A stretch of 64,000 bases of DNA. Source: Alphaproteobacteria bacterium (GTDB lineage Bacteria; Pseudomonadota; Alphaproteobacteria; Acetobacterales; Acetobacteraceae). Below the pieces are notes generated by a model. The model was not told the origin of the DNA. It worked only from the letters and a program-made list of their open reading frames with translations, and did no database searches. This document shows, piece after piece, positions 52,249 to 60,556 of the stretch. The stretch is taken from NCBI GenBank assembly GCA_026400815.1, contig JAPLOI010000076.1, positions 61,218-125,217 of the forward strand, in the 5' to 3' direction. The position numbers and the translations under genes are program-made. Position 1 is the first letter of the stretch, and each line of letters starts with the position of its first letter.

Positions 52249-54528
52249 GTGAGCGGCACCACGCCCACCACGGCTCCACCCAAACCCGACGCGCGTTCGC
52301 CTGACGGCCCCGGCGCCGGGGCACGCGCGCCGGCGGCCACCGCCTCGCCCAGCCCCGCCGGGCTGATCGCGCGCATCCTGGCCTACGACCCCGGCGCCGA
52401 CACGGCCATGATCCAGGCCGCTTTCGATGTCGCCGCCGAAGCCCACAAGCTCCAGCGCCGCGACAACGGCGAGCCCTACGTCACCCACCCGCTCGCGGTC
52501 GCGGAAATCCTCGCCAGCTACCGCCTCGATACCGGCAGCATCGCCACCGCCCTGCTGCACGATGTCATCGAAGACACCTCGGTCACCCGCGACCAGCTCA
52601 CCAAGAAATTCGGCCCGCAGATCGCCGGCCTTGTCGATGGCGTCACCAAGCTCACCCGCCTCGAACTCCAGTCAGACCGCACCAAGCAGGCCGAGAACTT
52701 CCGCAAGCTCGTCCTCGCCCTCTCGCGCGACATCCGCGTCCTCCTCGTCAAGCTCGCCGACCGCGTTCACAACATGCGCACCCTCGCCGGCATCCCGAAG
52801 CCGGAAAAGCGCCAGCGCATCGCCCGCGAGACGATGGACATCTACGCGCCCCTGGCCGAGCGCATCGGCATGGACGCGGTCAAGACCGAGCTGCAAACGC
52901 TGGCCTTCGCCACGCTCGATCCCGAAGCCTTCGAAACCATCCAGGCCCGCCTCAACTTCCTCCGCGGCCAAGGTGCGGACGTGATCGAGGAAGTGCGCGA
53001 GGAGCTCGTCCGCGTCTGCCGCGATGGCGGCGTCGAGGTCGCCGAGGTCACCGGCCGCGAGAAATCGCCCTACTCGATCTGGGAGAAGATGCAGCGCCGC
53101 AACATCCAGTTCGAGCAGCTGTCGGATATCATGGCTTTCCGCGTCGTCGTGCCCTCGCGGGAGGCCTGCTACGCCGCCCTCGGCGCCGTCCACGCCGCCT
53201 ACCCCGTCATCGCCGGCCGCTTCAAGGACTACATCTCCACCCCGAAGTCGAACGGCTACCAGTCGCTCCACACCGGCGTCACCCTGCGCGAGCCGCGCAA
53301 CCAGAAGATCGAAGTCCAGATCCGCACGCCGGAGATGCACGCCATCGCCGAGAACGGCGTCGCCGCCCACTGGGCCTACAAGGGGCCCGAAGGCAGCCCC
53401 GCCGCGCAGGACGCCCCGCGCATGCGCTGGGTCGATGACCTCCTCGAAATCCTCGAGAACGTCGGCACCGAAGACCTGCTCGAATACACCAAGCTGGAAC
53501 TCTACCAGGACCAGGTCTTCTGCTTCACGCCCAAGGGCCAGCTGATCCAGCTCCCCCGCGGCGCCACCCCGGTCGATTTCGCCTACGCCGTCCACTCCCA
53601 GGTCGGCGACACCTGCGTCGGCGCCAAGGTCAACGGCCGCCTCCTCCCGCTCCGCCACGTGCTGCAGAACGGCGACCAGGTAGAGATCATGACGGCCCGC
53701 GGCGGCACCCCCTCGCCGCAATGGGAACGCTTCGTTGTCACCGGCAAGGCCCGTGCCCGCATCCGCCGCTACGTCCAGCAGCAGCAGCGCGACCAGTACC
53801 GCGACCAGGGCCGCAGCGCGCTCGCCAAGGCCTTCCGCGCCGAAGGGCTGGACGGCTCCGAACGGGTCCTCGATACCGCCCTCAAGCCGCTCAAGCAGGC
53901 CAATCTCGACGACCTCTACGTCGCCGTCGGCAACGGCAATCTCGGCGCGCGCGATGTCGTCACCGCCGCCTATCCGGAACTGCGCCAGTCCGCCCGCGCC
54001 CCGCGCATGCTGCCCCCGCTTGCCGGCCGCGCCACCCGCGGCAATGGCGCCGTCGGCACCGCCTCCATGCCGATCAGCGGCCTCGTCCCCGGCATGGCAG
54101 TCCACTACGCCGGCTGCTGCCACCCCCTGCCCGGAGACGGCATCGTCGGCATCGTCACCACCGGCAAGGGCGTCACCATCCACACCCGCGAATGCCTCAC
54201 GCTGGAAAGCTTCGCCGCTACCCCGGAACGCTTCATCGACGTGGACTGGGAACCGTCGGCCTTCACCTCCCCCGGCGGGAAAGGCAGCGGCCACACCGGC
54301 CGCGTCAGCGTCATCGCCGACAATGACGGTGCCGCCATCGCCCACGTCACCAACGCCATCGCCAAGCAGGACGGCGAAGTGGTCAACCTGCGCATCACCA
54401 ACCGGCAGGCGGATTTCCTGGAAATGCTGGTCGATGTCGAAGTCCGCGACCTCCACCAACTCGTCAGCGTCATCGCCGGCCTGCGCGCCGCCAAGAGCGT
54501 CCACCAGGTTGAGCGGGCGCGCGGGTAA
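52249..54528 (+). CDS. Bifunctional (p)ppGpp synthetase/hydrolase (Rsh)
   Basis: Stringent-response enzyme of 759 residues. Order: HD hydrolase domain (about 60-165; YVTHPLAVAEIL, LLHDVIEDTSV), synthetase (about 260-370; GREKSPYSIWEKMQRR, LSDIMAFRVVV, FKDYISTPKSNGYQSLHTGV), the conserved helix with VQIRTPEMHAIAENGVAAHW, TGS domain (about 425-485; CFTPKGQLIQLPRGATPVDF), and a C-terminal ACT domain (from about 685; GRVSVIADNDGAAIAHVTNA). Both active sites look intact. GTG start at 52249, 9 nt after the rpoZ stop. It is the first gene before repeat family A copy 2. Confidence 0.94.
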   Translation: MSGTTPTTAPPKPDARSPDGPGAGARAPAATASPSPAGLIARILAYDPGADTAMIQAAFDVAAEAHKLQRRDNGEPYVTHPLAVAEILASYRLDTGSIATALLHDVIEDTSVTRDQLTKKFGPQIAGLVDGVTKLTRLELQSDRTKQAENFRKLVLALSRDIRVLLVKLADRVHNMRTLAGIPKPEKRQRIARETMDIYAPLAERIGMDAVKTELQTLAFATLDPEAFETIQARLNFLRGQGADVIEEVREELVRVCRDGGVEVAEVTGREKSPYSIWEKMQRRNIQFEQLSDIMAFRVVVPSREACYAALGAVHAAYPVIAGRFKDYISTPKSNGYQSLHTGVTLREPRNQKIEVQIRTPEMHAIAENGVAAHWAYKGPEGSPAAQDAPRMRWVDDLLEILENVGTEDLLEYTKLELYQDQVFCFTPKGQLIQLPRGATPVDFAYAVHSQVGDTCVGAKVNGRLLPLRHVLQNGDQVEIMTARGGTPSPQWERFVVTGKARARIRRYVQQQQRDQYRDQGRSALAKAFRAEGLDGSERVLDTALKPLKQANLDDLYVAVGNGNLGARDVVTAAYPELRQSARAPRMLPPLAGRATRGNGAVGTASMPISGLVPGMAVHYAGCCHPLPGDGIVGIVTTGKGVTIHTRECLTLESFAATPERFIDVDWEPSAFTSPGGKGSGHTGRVSVIADNDGAAIAHVTNAIAKQDGEVVNLRITNRQADFLEMLVDVEVRDLHQLVSVIAGLRAAKSVHQVERARG

Positions 54529-54536
54529 GGAAGCAT

Positions 54537-54660
54537 GTTCTTTTTTGAAAAAAAGAACCAAAAAACTTTTATCCGCTTAGACCCGGGTCTCTCCACCACC
54601 CGGGCCCAAAGTCAGAAAAGTCTTTTTGCTTCTTTTTCTTCAGAAAAAGAAGACTCTTCC
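54537..54660. repeat. Dispersed intergenic repeat family A, copy 2
   Basis: Between rsh and acpS. The left arm (54537-54570) and right arm (54614-54657) match copy 1 at 5234-5355 almost letter for letter. The centre differs: it is a 7-bp stem CCCGGGT/ACCCGGG with a 9-nt loop, not the 14-bp stem of copy 1. The right arm ends about 6 nt before the acpS start codon, so the repeat supplies the whole leader of acpS. Confidence 0.85.
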
Positions 54661-54662
54661 TT

Positions 54663-55085
54663 ATGATCCTAGGCCTAGGCTCCGACCTCTGCGACATCCG
54701 CCGCATCGAGCAGATGCTCGACCGCCACGGCCCCCGCTTCACCGAGCGCCTCTTCACCGAGGTCGAGCGCGCCTATGCCGACGCCAAGCCCCCCCGCAGC
54801 CGCGCCGGCACCTACGCCAAGCGCTTCGCCGCCAAGGAGGCGGGCGCCAAGGCCCTCGGCACCGGCATGGCCGGCGGGGTCTTCCTGTCAGACATCGGCG
54901 TGGAGAATGCCGCAGGCGGCCGCCCCCTGCTCGTCCTCACCGGCGGCGCCGCCCGCCGCCTCCAGGCCATCACCCCCGAAGGCATGGCCGCCCACATCCA
55001 CCTCACCCTCACCGACGAGCACCCCTACGCCTTCGCCCAGGTCATCATCGAAGCCCTTCCGCAGGGTCCAGGGTTCGGAACGTGA
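54663..55085 (+). CDS. acpS: Holo-[acyl-carrier-protein] synthase
   Basis: Phosphopantetheinyl transferase of 140 residues. Magnesium and CoA motifs: [16 protein letters not shown] near residue 4 and [20 protein letters not shown] near residue 51, then the C-terminal [20 protein letters not shown]. The preceding bases are intergenic repeat A, with no clear ribosome site other than its A/G-rich end (CTTCCTT before ATG). It overlaps the following gene by 4 nt (GTGA). Confidence 0.92.
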   Translation: MILGLGSDLCDIRRIEQMLDRHGPRFTERLFTEVERAYADAKPPRSRAGTYAKRFAAKEAGAKALGTGMAGGVFLSDIGVENAAGGRPLLVLTGGAARRLQAITPEGMAAHIHLTLTDEHPYAFAQVIIEALPQGPGFGT

Positions 55086-55876
55086 CCGTCGTCGACGCGG
55101 CACCGGCCATCCGCCGCACCCGTACGGCCGCCGGTGACACGATCTACTGGCCCGCCACCACGCCCCTGGGCGGAATTGTCTGCCTGCACGGCAGCGAGGG
55201 CGGATGGGCCGGATGGAACGACCTGACGGCATGCCTGTTCGCGGCGAACGGTTTCGCCGCACTCAGCCACGCCTATACGCAGCCCCAGCGCTGGCCCCTT
55301 CATCCCGACATCGATGATGTGCCCCTTGAGAGCACCGCAGACGCTCTCGCCGCGATGCAAGCACAGATCGCCCCATTCGCCTGCGGGCTTGGCCTCTACG
55401 GCATTTCCCGCGGTGCCGAACGGGCGCTGCTCCTAGCTGGGCTGCTGGCCGAGGCGAAGGCACCGATCCGCCCCGCGGCCATCGCCGTCCACGCCCCGCC
55501 GGATGTCACCTGGCCCGCCTTCATCGCATCAGACTTCACCACAGGGGCGCCCTGGGCAGGGGATCCGGCCCGTCCCGCGTGGCGCTGGCAGGGAGGTCAC
55601 GACAGGACGCGCCCGGGCACGCCGCTCCACCCGTCACTTGCACAGTATCCCGTCTTCATCACCCAGGGCGCCGCCGATCAAACCTGGGGCGCCGATATGG
55701 CCCGCCGGCTTGTCGAACGCCTGGCCATGTCAGGACACGCCCCGGAAGCGCATTTCTTCGAAGGCGAGGGCCACGTCCTGGGCCCGGACGCCAGCAATCG
55801 CGCCTGGGCTGCGATGCTGGCATTCTTCCGTCGGCACCTGTCTCACGCCGCCCGCCCGATGGCGCCCACCGCCTGA
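55082..55876 (+). CDS. Alpha/beta hydrolase family protein (dienelactone hydrolase-like)
   Basis: A 264-residue hydrolase inserted between acpS and lepB. Oxyanion region [16 protein letters not shown], nucleophile elbow [15 protein letters not shown], acid [15 protein letters not shown] and histidine [15 protein letters not shown] complete the triad. GTG at 55082 overlaps the acpS stop, so it is coupled to acpS. The substrate is unknown. Codon choice is less extreme in its first half than in neighbouring genes, and the gene is not part of the standard acpS-lepB run. Confidence 0.82.
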   Translation: MTVVDAAPAIRRTRTAAGDTIYWPATTPLGGIVCLHGSEGGWAGWNDLTACLFAANGFAALSHAYTQPQRWPLHPDIDDVPLESTADALAAMQAQIAPFACGLGLYGISRGAERALLLAGLLAEAKAPIRPAAIAVHAPPDVTWPAFIASDFTTGAPWAGDPARPAWRWQGGHDRTRPGTPLHPSLAQYPVFITQGAADQTWGADMARRLVERLAMSGHAPEAHFFEGEGHVLGPDASNRAWAAMLAFFRRHLSHAARPMAPTA

Positions 55877-55887
55877 TAGGAGTTCCC

Positions 55888-56889
55888 ATGCGCATCCTCA
55901 TCCTCGGCGGCACCCAGTTCCTCGGCCGCGCCATCGCCGCCGACGCGGTCGCCCGCGGCCACCAGGTCACCTGCGCCGCCCGCGGCATCACCGGCGCCGT
56001 CCCGCCCGGCGCCCGCCTCGTCCCCATCGACCGCGAAGCCCCGAACGGCCTCGCCGCGCTGGAGCAGGAAAGCTTCGACGCGGTTGTGGATGTCGGCCGC
56101 CACCCCGGCCAGGTCCGCCGCGCCGTCGCCACCCTGCGCCCCCGCGCCGGCCACTGGACCTTCGTCTCCACCGTCAGCGTCTACGCCGACAACAGCATCC
56201 CCGGCCAAACCCCCACCACCGCCACCATGCTCGCCCCCAGCGCGCCGGAGGTGGAATACAGCACCAGCGAGAACTACGGCCCCACCAAGGTCGCCTGCGA
56301 ACAGGCCGTCGGCGCGGGCGCCTTCCTCTGCCGCCCCGGCCTCATCGTCGGCCCGGAAGACCCCACCGGCCGCTTCACCTACTGGCCCCTGCGCCTCGCC
56401 CGCAGCGGCGAAACCCTCGCCGGCATCGCGCCCACCGACATGGTCCAGGTGATCGACGTGCGCGACCTCGCCGCCTGGATCATCCACGCCGCCGAAACCA
56501 ACCTCACCGGCGCCATCGACGCCGTCGGAATCCCCACCCAAACCGGCCAGTTCCTCGCCGACATCGCCAACGGCATCGGCGCCACGCCCCACCTCACCTG
56601 GGCCGACCGCGCCTTCCTCGAAGCGCAAAACGTCCGCAAATGGGCCGGCCCCCGCGCCCTGCCCCTCTGGCTCCCCGTGCCGGAGAACGCTGGCTTCCTC
56701 ACCCGAAGTGCCCGCCCCGCGCTGGCCGCCGGCCTCACCCTGCGCCCCCTGCAACAGACAGCCCGCGACACACTTGCCTGGGCACAGGCCACCAACGCCC
56801 AACCCACGGGCCTCACCGCCGCCGAGGAACAGGCCATCCTCACCGCCTGGCACGCCCGCCCTGCGCCAAAAGCCATGCCGCTTCCTTGA
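55888..56889 (+). CDS. NAD-dependent epimerase/dehydratase family protein
   Basis: An extended-SDR-like Rossmann protein of 333 residues: LILGGTQFLGRAIAADAVAR (dinucleotide motif), AVVDVGRHPGQVRRAVATL, FVSTVSVYADNSIPG, and the active-site-like SENYGPTKVACEQAV (Y-x3-K), then CRPGLIVGPEDPTGRFTYW. It resembles plastid-type RNA-binding/isoflavone-reductase-like members; the substrate is unknown. ATG at 55888 follows AGGAG by 5 nt. Also inserted between acpS and lepB. Confidence 0.85.
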   Translation: MRILILGGTQFLGRAIAADAVARGHQVTCAARGITGAVPPGARLVPIDREAPNGLAALEQESFDAVVDVGRHPGQVRRAVATLRPRAGHWTFVSTVSVYADNSIPGQTPTTATMLAPSAPEVEYSTSENYGPTKVACEQAVGAGAFLCRPGLIVGPEDPTGRFTYWPLRLARSGETLAGIAPTDMVQVIDVRDLAAWIIHAAETNLTGAIDAVGIPTQTGQFLADIANGIGATPHLTWADRAFLEAQNVRKWAGPRALPLWLPVPENAGFLTRSARPALAAGLTLRPLQQTARDTLAWAQATNAQPTGLTAAEEQAILTAWHARPAPKAMPLP

Positions 56890-56963
56890 CAAACCGCCGC
56901 CCCTGCGGTTGATCGCCTCTTACCCCCCCAAGCGCGTCCCAGCGTCCGGAACACCTCATCTCC

Positions 56964-57719
56964 ATGCCCCAACGCGCCGCCGGCACGCTCGTCGAGAACA
57001 TCAAGACCATCGTCTATGCCGGCCTCATCGCCATCGGCATCCGCACGGTCGCGTTCGAGCCGTTCAACATCCCCTCCGGCTCGATGATCCCCACGCTGCT
57101 GATCGGGGACTACCTCTTCGTCTCCAAATACAGCTACGGCTACTCGCGCTATTCCCTGCCCTTCGCCCCCAACCTCTGGTCCGGCCGCGTCTTCGCCGCC
57201 ACCCCGCGCCGCGGCGACGTCGCCGTCTTCAAGGTCCCGCGCGACAACAGCACGGACTACATCAAGCGCATTGTCGGCCTCCCCGGCGACCGCGTGCAGG
57301 TCAAGGCCGGCCAGCTCTACATCAACGGCGAACAGGCCCCCCGCCGCCTCCTCGGCGACTACGTGGAGCGCGACGGCTTCGTCCGCGTCCAGATGCGCCG
57401 CTTCGTCGAAACCCTGCCCGACAGCACCGGCAAGGGCGGCCGCAGCCACGACATCGCCAAGATGACCGATAGCGGCGGCTTCAATGACACCCAGGAATTC
57501 AAGGTCCCCGCCGACCACGTCTTCGCCATGGGCGACAACCGCGACAACTCGTCCGACAGCCGGGACCCCAATGGCGGCGTCGGCTTCATCCCGCTGGAAA
57601 ACCTCGTCGGCCGCGCCGAGTTCATCTTCTTCTCGGTCGATTCCCAGTCGCCCTGGTGGCAGGTCTGGAACTGGCCCGCCCAGATCCGCTGGTCCCGCCT
57701 CTTCTCGGGCATCACTTGA
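56964..57719 (+). CDS. lepB: Signal peptidase I
   Basis: Membrane serine protease of 251 residues that removes signal peptides. One N-terminal helix (IKTIVYAGLIAIGIRTVAF), then the nucleophile Ser in FNIPSGSMIPTLLIGDYLFV, the general-base Lys in STDYIKRIVGLPGDRVQVKA, and box E VFAMGDNRDNSSDSRDPNGG. Length and box order are standard. The stop overlaps the TTG start of rnc. Confidence 0.95.
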   Translation: MPQRAAGTLVENIKTIVYAGLIAIGIRTVAFEPFNIPSGSMIPTLLIGDYLFVSKYSYGYSRYSLPFAPNLWSGRVFAATPRRGDVAVFKVPRDNSTDYIKRIVGLPGDRVQVKAGQLYINGEQAPRRLLGDYVERDGFVRVQMRRFVETLPDSTGKGGRSHDIAKMTDSGGFNDTQEFKVPADHVFAMGDNRDNSSDSRDPNGGVGFIPLENLVGRAEFIFFSVDSQSPWWQVWNWPAQIRWSRLFSGIT

Positions 57720-58441
57720 CCCCCCCGCGCCCAAGCAAGCGCCGCCGCCCGGCCCCACCTCCCTCCGGCCTCGACGCCACGCACCTGGCCCAGGCCGAGG
57801 CGCTGCTCGGCCACCGCTTCGCCCGCCCGGAACTCCTGCGCGAAGCCCTCACCCACCGCTCCGCCAATGCCGGCCTCGGCTCCAACGAACGCCTCGAATT
57901 CGTCGGCGACCGCGTGCTCGGCCTGCTCGTCGCGGAATGGCTGATCGAACGCTTCCCGTCGGAGAACGAGGGCGCGCTAGGCAAGCGCCTCGCCCAGCTC
58001 GTCTCCCAGCCCGTCCTGGCCGAGATCGCCGAAACCCTCGGCCTGCCCGCCCTGCTCGACGTCGCCACGCCCGAAGCCCGCGCCGGCGTCCGCCGCCGCG
58101 CCACCGTACTGGCGGACGCGATCGAGGCCTCGATCGGCGCCCTCTTCCTCGATGCCGGGCTCGATCCTGCGCGCGCCTTCATCCGCCGCGCCTGGCAAAC
58201 CATCACCCAATCGCAGATCCGCCCGCCGCAGGATGCCAAGAGCGCCCTGCAGGAATGGGCCCATGCCCGCGGCCTGCCCGCGCCGGCCTACAAGGTGGTC
58301 TCGGCCACCGGCCCATCACACGCCCCCATCTTCGTGATCGCGGTCACGGTTGCCGGCACCTCCGCCAGCGCCTCGGCCGCCGCGAAGAAAGCCGCCGAAC
58401 AAGCCGCCGCGGAGACCCTGCTCGGGATGCTGAAATCATGA
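57716..58441 (+). CDS. rnc: Ribonuclease III
   Basis: Double-strand RNA endonuclease of 241 residues that processes rRNA and antisense RNA duplexes. The catalytic motif is NERLEFVGDRVLGLLVAEWL; further acidic ligands are in ATVLADAIEASIGALFLDAG. The C-terminal dsRBD is DAKSALQEWAHARGLPAPAY and ASAAAKKAAEQAAAETLLGM. Start is a TTG at 57716 in a TTGA overlap with the lepB stop; there is no ATG before the conserved domain. The ATGA overlap with era confirms the operon. Confidence 0.94.
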   Translation: MTPPRPSKRRRPAPPPSGLDATHLAQAEALLGHRFARPELLREALTHRSANAGLGSNERLEFVGDRVLGLLVAEWLIERFPSENEGALGKRLAQLVSQPVLAEIAETLGLPALLDVATPEARAGVRRRATVLADAIEASIGALFLDAGLDPARAFIRRAWQTITQSQIRPPQDAKSALQEWAHARGLPAPAYKVVSATGPSHAPIFVIAVTVAGTSASASAAAKKAAEQAAAETLLGMLKS

Positions 58442-59337
58442 CCACCAAATGCGGCTTTGTCGCCATCGTCGGCGCCCCCAACGCCGGCAAGTCCACCCTG
58501 CTCAACAGGATGACCGGCGCCAAGCTCTCGATCGTCTCGCCCAAGGCGCAAACCACCCGCTTCCGCGTCCTCGGCATCCTCATGCGCGGCCCAAGCCAGG
58601 TCCTCCTAGTCGACACCCCCGGCATCTTCAAGCCCAAGCGCCGGCTCGACCGCGCCATGGTCGCCGCCGCCTGGACCGGCGCGCAGGATGCCGACACCAT
58701 CATCCTCCTGGTCGACGCCAAGGCCGGCCTGACAGACTCCGTCCGCGAAATCGCCGAACGCCTGAAAGACCGCCAGGCCACCCAATCCGTCTGGCTCGTC
58801 CTCAACAAGGCCGACCTCGTCTCGCCGGCCACCCTCCTGCCCCTGGTCGCCGGCCTCAACGCCCTCGTCCCCTTCTCCGAGACCTACATGGTGTCAGCCG
58901 CCACCGGCGACGGCGTGGACGAACTGCAAGATGCGCTGGCCGCCGCCGTCCCCGAAGGCCCCTGGCTCTACCCGGAGGACGACCTCACCGACCTCCCCGA
59001 CCGCCTCCTGGCCGCCGAGATCGTCCGCGAGCAGATCTTCCTGCAAACCCACGAGGAAGTGCCCTACGCCGCCACCGTGGAAACCGAGAGCTTCCAGGAA
59101 CGCAAGGACGGCTCCGTCCGCATCGAGGCCACCGTCTACGTCGCCCGCCCCAACCACAAGGCGATCCTGATCGGCGCCAAGGGTGCGCGCATCCGCGACA
59201 TCGGTGCCAAGGCCCGCGCCCAGCTCACCCACCTCCTCGAACGCCCCGTCCACCTCTTCCTCAACGTCAAGGAACGCGCCGGCTGGGACGAGGAAGGCGC
59301 ACGCCTCCGCGCCATCGGCCTCGAAGACCCGCAATAA
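58438..59337 (+). CDS. era: GTPase Era
   Basis: Essential 16S rRNA-binding GTPase of 299 residues. G1 is AIVGAPNAGKSTLLNRMTG, G2 SPKAQTTRFRVLGI, G3 VDTPGIFKPKRRLDRAM, G4 VLNKADLV; the C-terminal KH domain has HKAILIGAKGARIRDIGAKA. The start ATG at 58438 overlaps the rnc stop. The order lepB-rnc-era is standard; a GC hairpin follows. Confidence 0.96.
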   Translation: MTTKCGFVAIVGAPNAGKSTLLNRMTGAKLSIVSPKAQTTRFRVLGILMRGPSQVLLVDTPGIFKPKRRLDRAMVAAAWTGAQDADTIILLVDAKAGLTDSVREIAERLKDRQATQSVWLVLNKADLVSPATLLPLVAGLNALVPFSETYMVSAATGDGVDELQDALAAAVPEGPWLYPEDDLTDLPDRLLAAEIVREQIFLQTHEEVPYAATVETESFQERKDGSVRIEATVYVARPNHKAILIGAKGARIRDIGAKARAQLTHLLERPVHLFLNVKERAGWDEEGARLRAIGLEDPQ

Positions 59338-59346
59338 CAAGCTGCC

Positions 59347-59368
59347 CTCCCCCCGCACGCGGGGGGAG
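59347..59368 (+). repeat. GC-rich hairpin after era
   Basis: A perfect 10-bp stem (59347-59356 with 59359-59368, loop AC) followed by GGAGGGGGGCTCTCC, with no T-run. Hairpins of this CTCCCCC...GGGGGAG kind occur widely between genes of high-GC alphaproteobacteria. It may stabilise the era mRNA end. Confidence 0.6.
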
Positions 59369-59398
59369 CCGGAGGGGGGCTCTCCGCCCCGCACACGC

Positions 59399-60025
59399 AT
59401 GCAAGACCCCACCTGGCTCCTCTGGGCCCGAGAACTCCAGGCCATGGCCCAAACCGGCCTCGCCTTCCCCACCTCCCACTGGGACCAGGCCCGCTACGAA
59501 CGCCTCCGCGCCCTGGCCGCCGAGATCATGGCCACCCACTCCACCACCCCGGCCCCCACCCTCGAAGCCGCCTTCGCCCGCGAATGGGGCTACCCCACCC
59601 CCAAGCTCGATGTCCGCGCCGCCATCTTCCGCAACAACCAACTCCTCCTCGTCCGCGAAACAGCGGACCACCACCTCTGGACCCTCCCCGGCGGCTGGGC
59701 CGACATCAACCTCACCCCCGCCGAGAACGCCGCCAAGGAAGCCCAGGAAGAAACCGGCTTCACCGTCCGCCCCACCAAACTCGCCGCCGCGCTGGACCGC
59801 ACCCGCCAAGGCCACACCCCCCAGCCCTTCAGCGCCGCCAAGCTCTTCTTCCTCTGCGAGATCACCGGCGGCGAAGCCAAAACCTCCGCCGAGACCAGCG
59901 AAATCGCCTTCTTCCCCGAACACGCCTTGCCCACCGACCTCTCGATCGACCGCACCACCCCCGCCCAGCTCCGCCGCATGTTCGAACACCACCGCAACCC
60001 CGGCCTGCCCGCCGATTTCGACTGA
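59399..60025 (+). CDS. Nudix hydrolase with Nudix_N_2-like N-terminal region
   Basis: A 208-residue protein. N-terminal helices (LLWARELQAMAQTGLAFPTS, YERLRALAAEIMA) form the extra domain of the ADP-sugar/nucleoside-diphosphate-X subgroup, followed by the Nudix fold: PKLDVRAAIFRNNQLLLVRE, and the Nudix box GGWADINLTPAENAAKEAQE then ETGF. The helix part KEAQEETGF is intact, but the first glutamate of the box (GX5E) is Leu and the Arg is Lys. Substrate is unknown. The start follows a GC hairpin downstream of era. Confidence 0.85.
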   Translation: MQDPTWLLWARELQAMAQTGLAFPTSHWDQARYERLRALAAEIMATHSTTPAPTLEAAFAREWGYPTPKLDVRAAIFRNNQLLLVRETADHHLWTLPGGWADINLTPAENAAKEAQEETGFTVRPTKLAAALDRTRQGHTPQPFSAAKLFFLCEITGGEAKTSAETSEIAFFPEHALPTDLSIDRTTPAQLRRMFEHHRNPGLPADFD

Positions 60026-60112
60026 AGCGCGCGGCACCATTCCCTGTTCCCGCCCGCCGGCTTCGCGCTACCTTGCTCCCCACACGGAACATTCCCGTGC
60101 AAGGAGCACGCC

Positions 60113-60418
60113 ATGGCCCGCGCACCGATCCTGGCTTTCCTCTCCCTGCTGGCGGCCCCGGCCCTGGCGCAGGAGCCACCACGCTGCGCCGCCTCGGGCT
60201 GGGACACGCTGCGCACAGCCGACCAGGTCATCGCCGACGTCGCGCGCCACCGCTGCCCCGCCGGCAGCCGCCTCGATGTCGCGATGACCATCGCGGGCCA
60301 GGCGATCGTCCTGCAGCGCAGCGGCCTCTGCCAGCCCGACACCGTGAACACCCGCACCGTGCGCCCCACCGCCGACACCAAGGCGCTGGGCTTCCGCTGC
60401 GACCTCGCGCCCCGCTGA
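60113..60418 (+). CDS. Small secreted protein, hypothetical
   Basis: A 101-residue protein with a clear signal peptide (MARAPILAFLSLLAAPALAQ) and a mature part of about 80 residues with four cysteines (RCAAS, RCPAG, LCQPD, RCDLA), which could form two disulfides. AAGGAG lies 7 nt before the ATG, so it is probably expressed. No family is recognised. The adjacent 60419-60556 stretch shows no further gene start. Confidence 0.65.
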   Translation: MARAPILAFLSLLAAPALAQEPPRCAASGWDTLRTADQVIADVARHRCPAGSRLDVAMTIAGQAIVLQRSGLCQPDTVNTRTVRPTADTKALGFRCDLAPR

Positions 60419-60556
60419 GGCAGCCTCTCGGGCGCGATCTCGTCCAGGACAATCCGGTCCAAGAGACCCGCCCCGCACCCCTCCTCACCCGCGGCAAATT
60501 CCCCCTGCGCATCGAATCCCTGGCATAGCCCGGCCCGCCTCCCTTACGCTCGCCCC

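Noticed and set aside
60419..60556. Plus-strand open frame ending LLTRGKFPLRIESLA before the kinase-like gene
   Set aside because: It could be the tail of a decayed gene, but no start or homologous body was found; too little to call.
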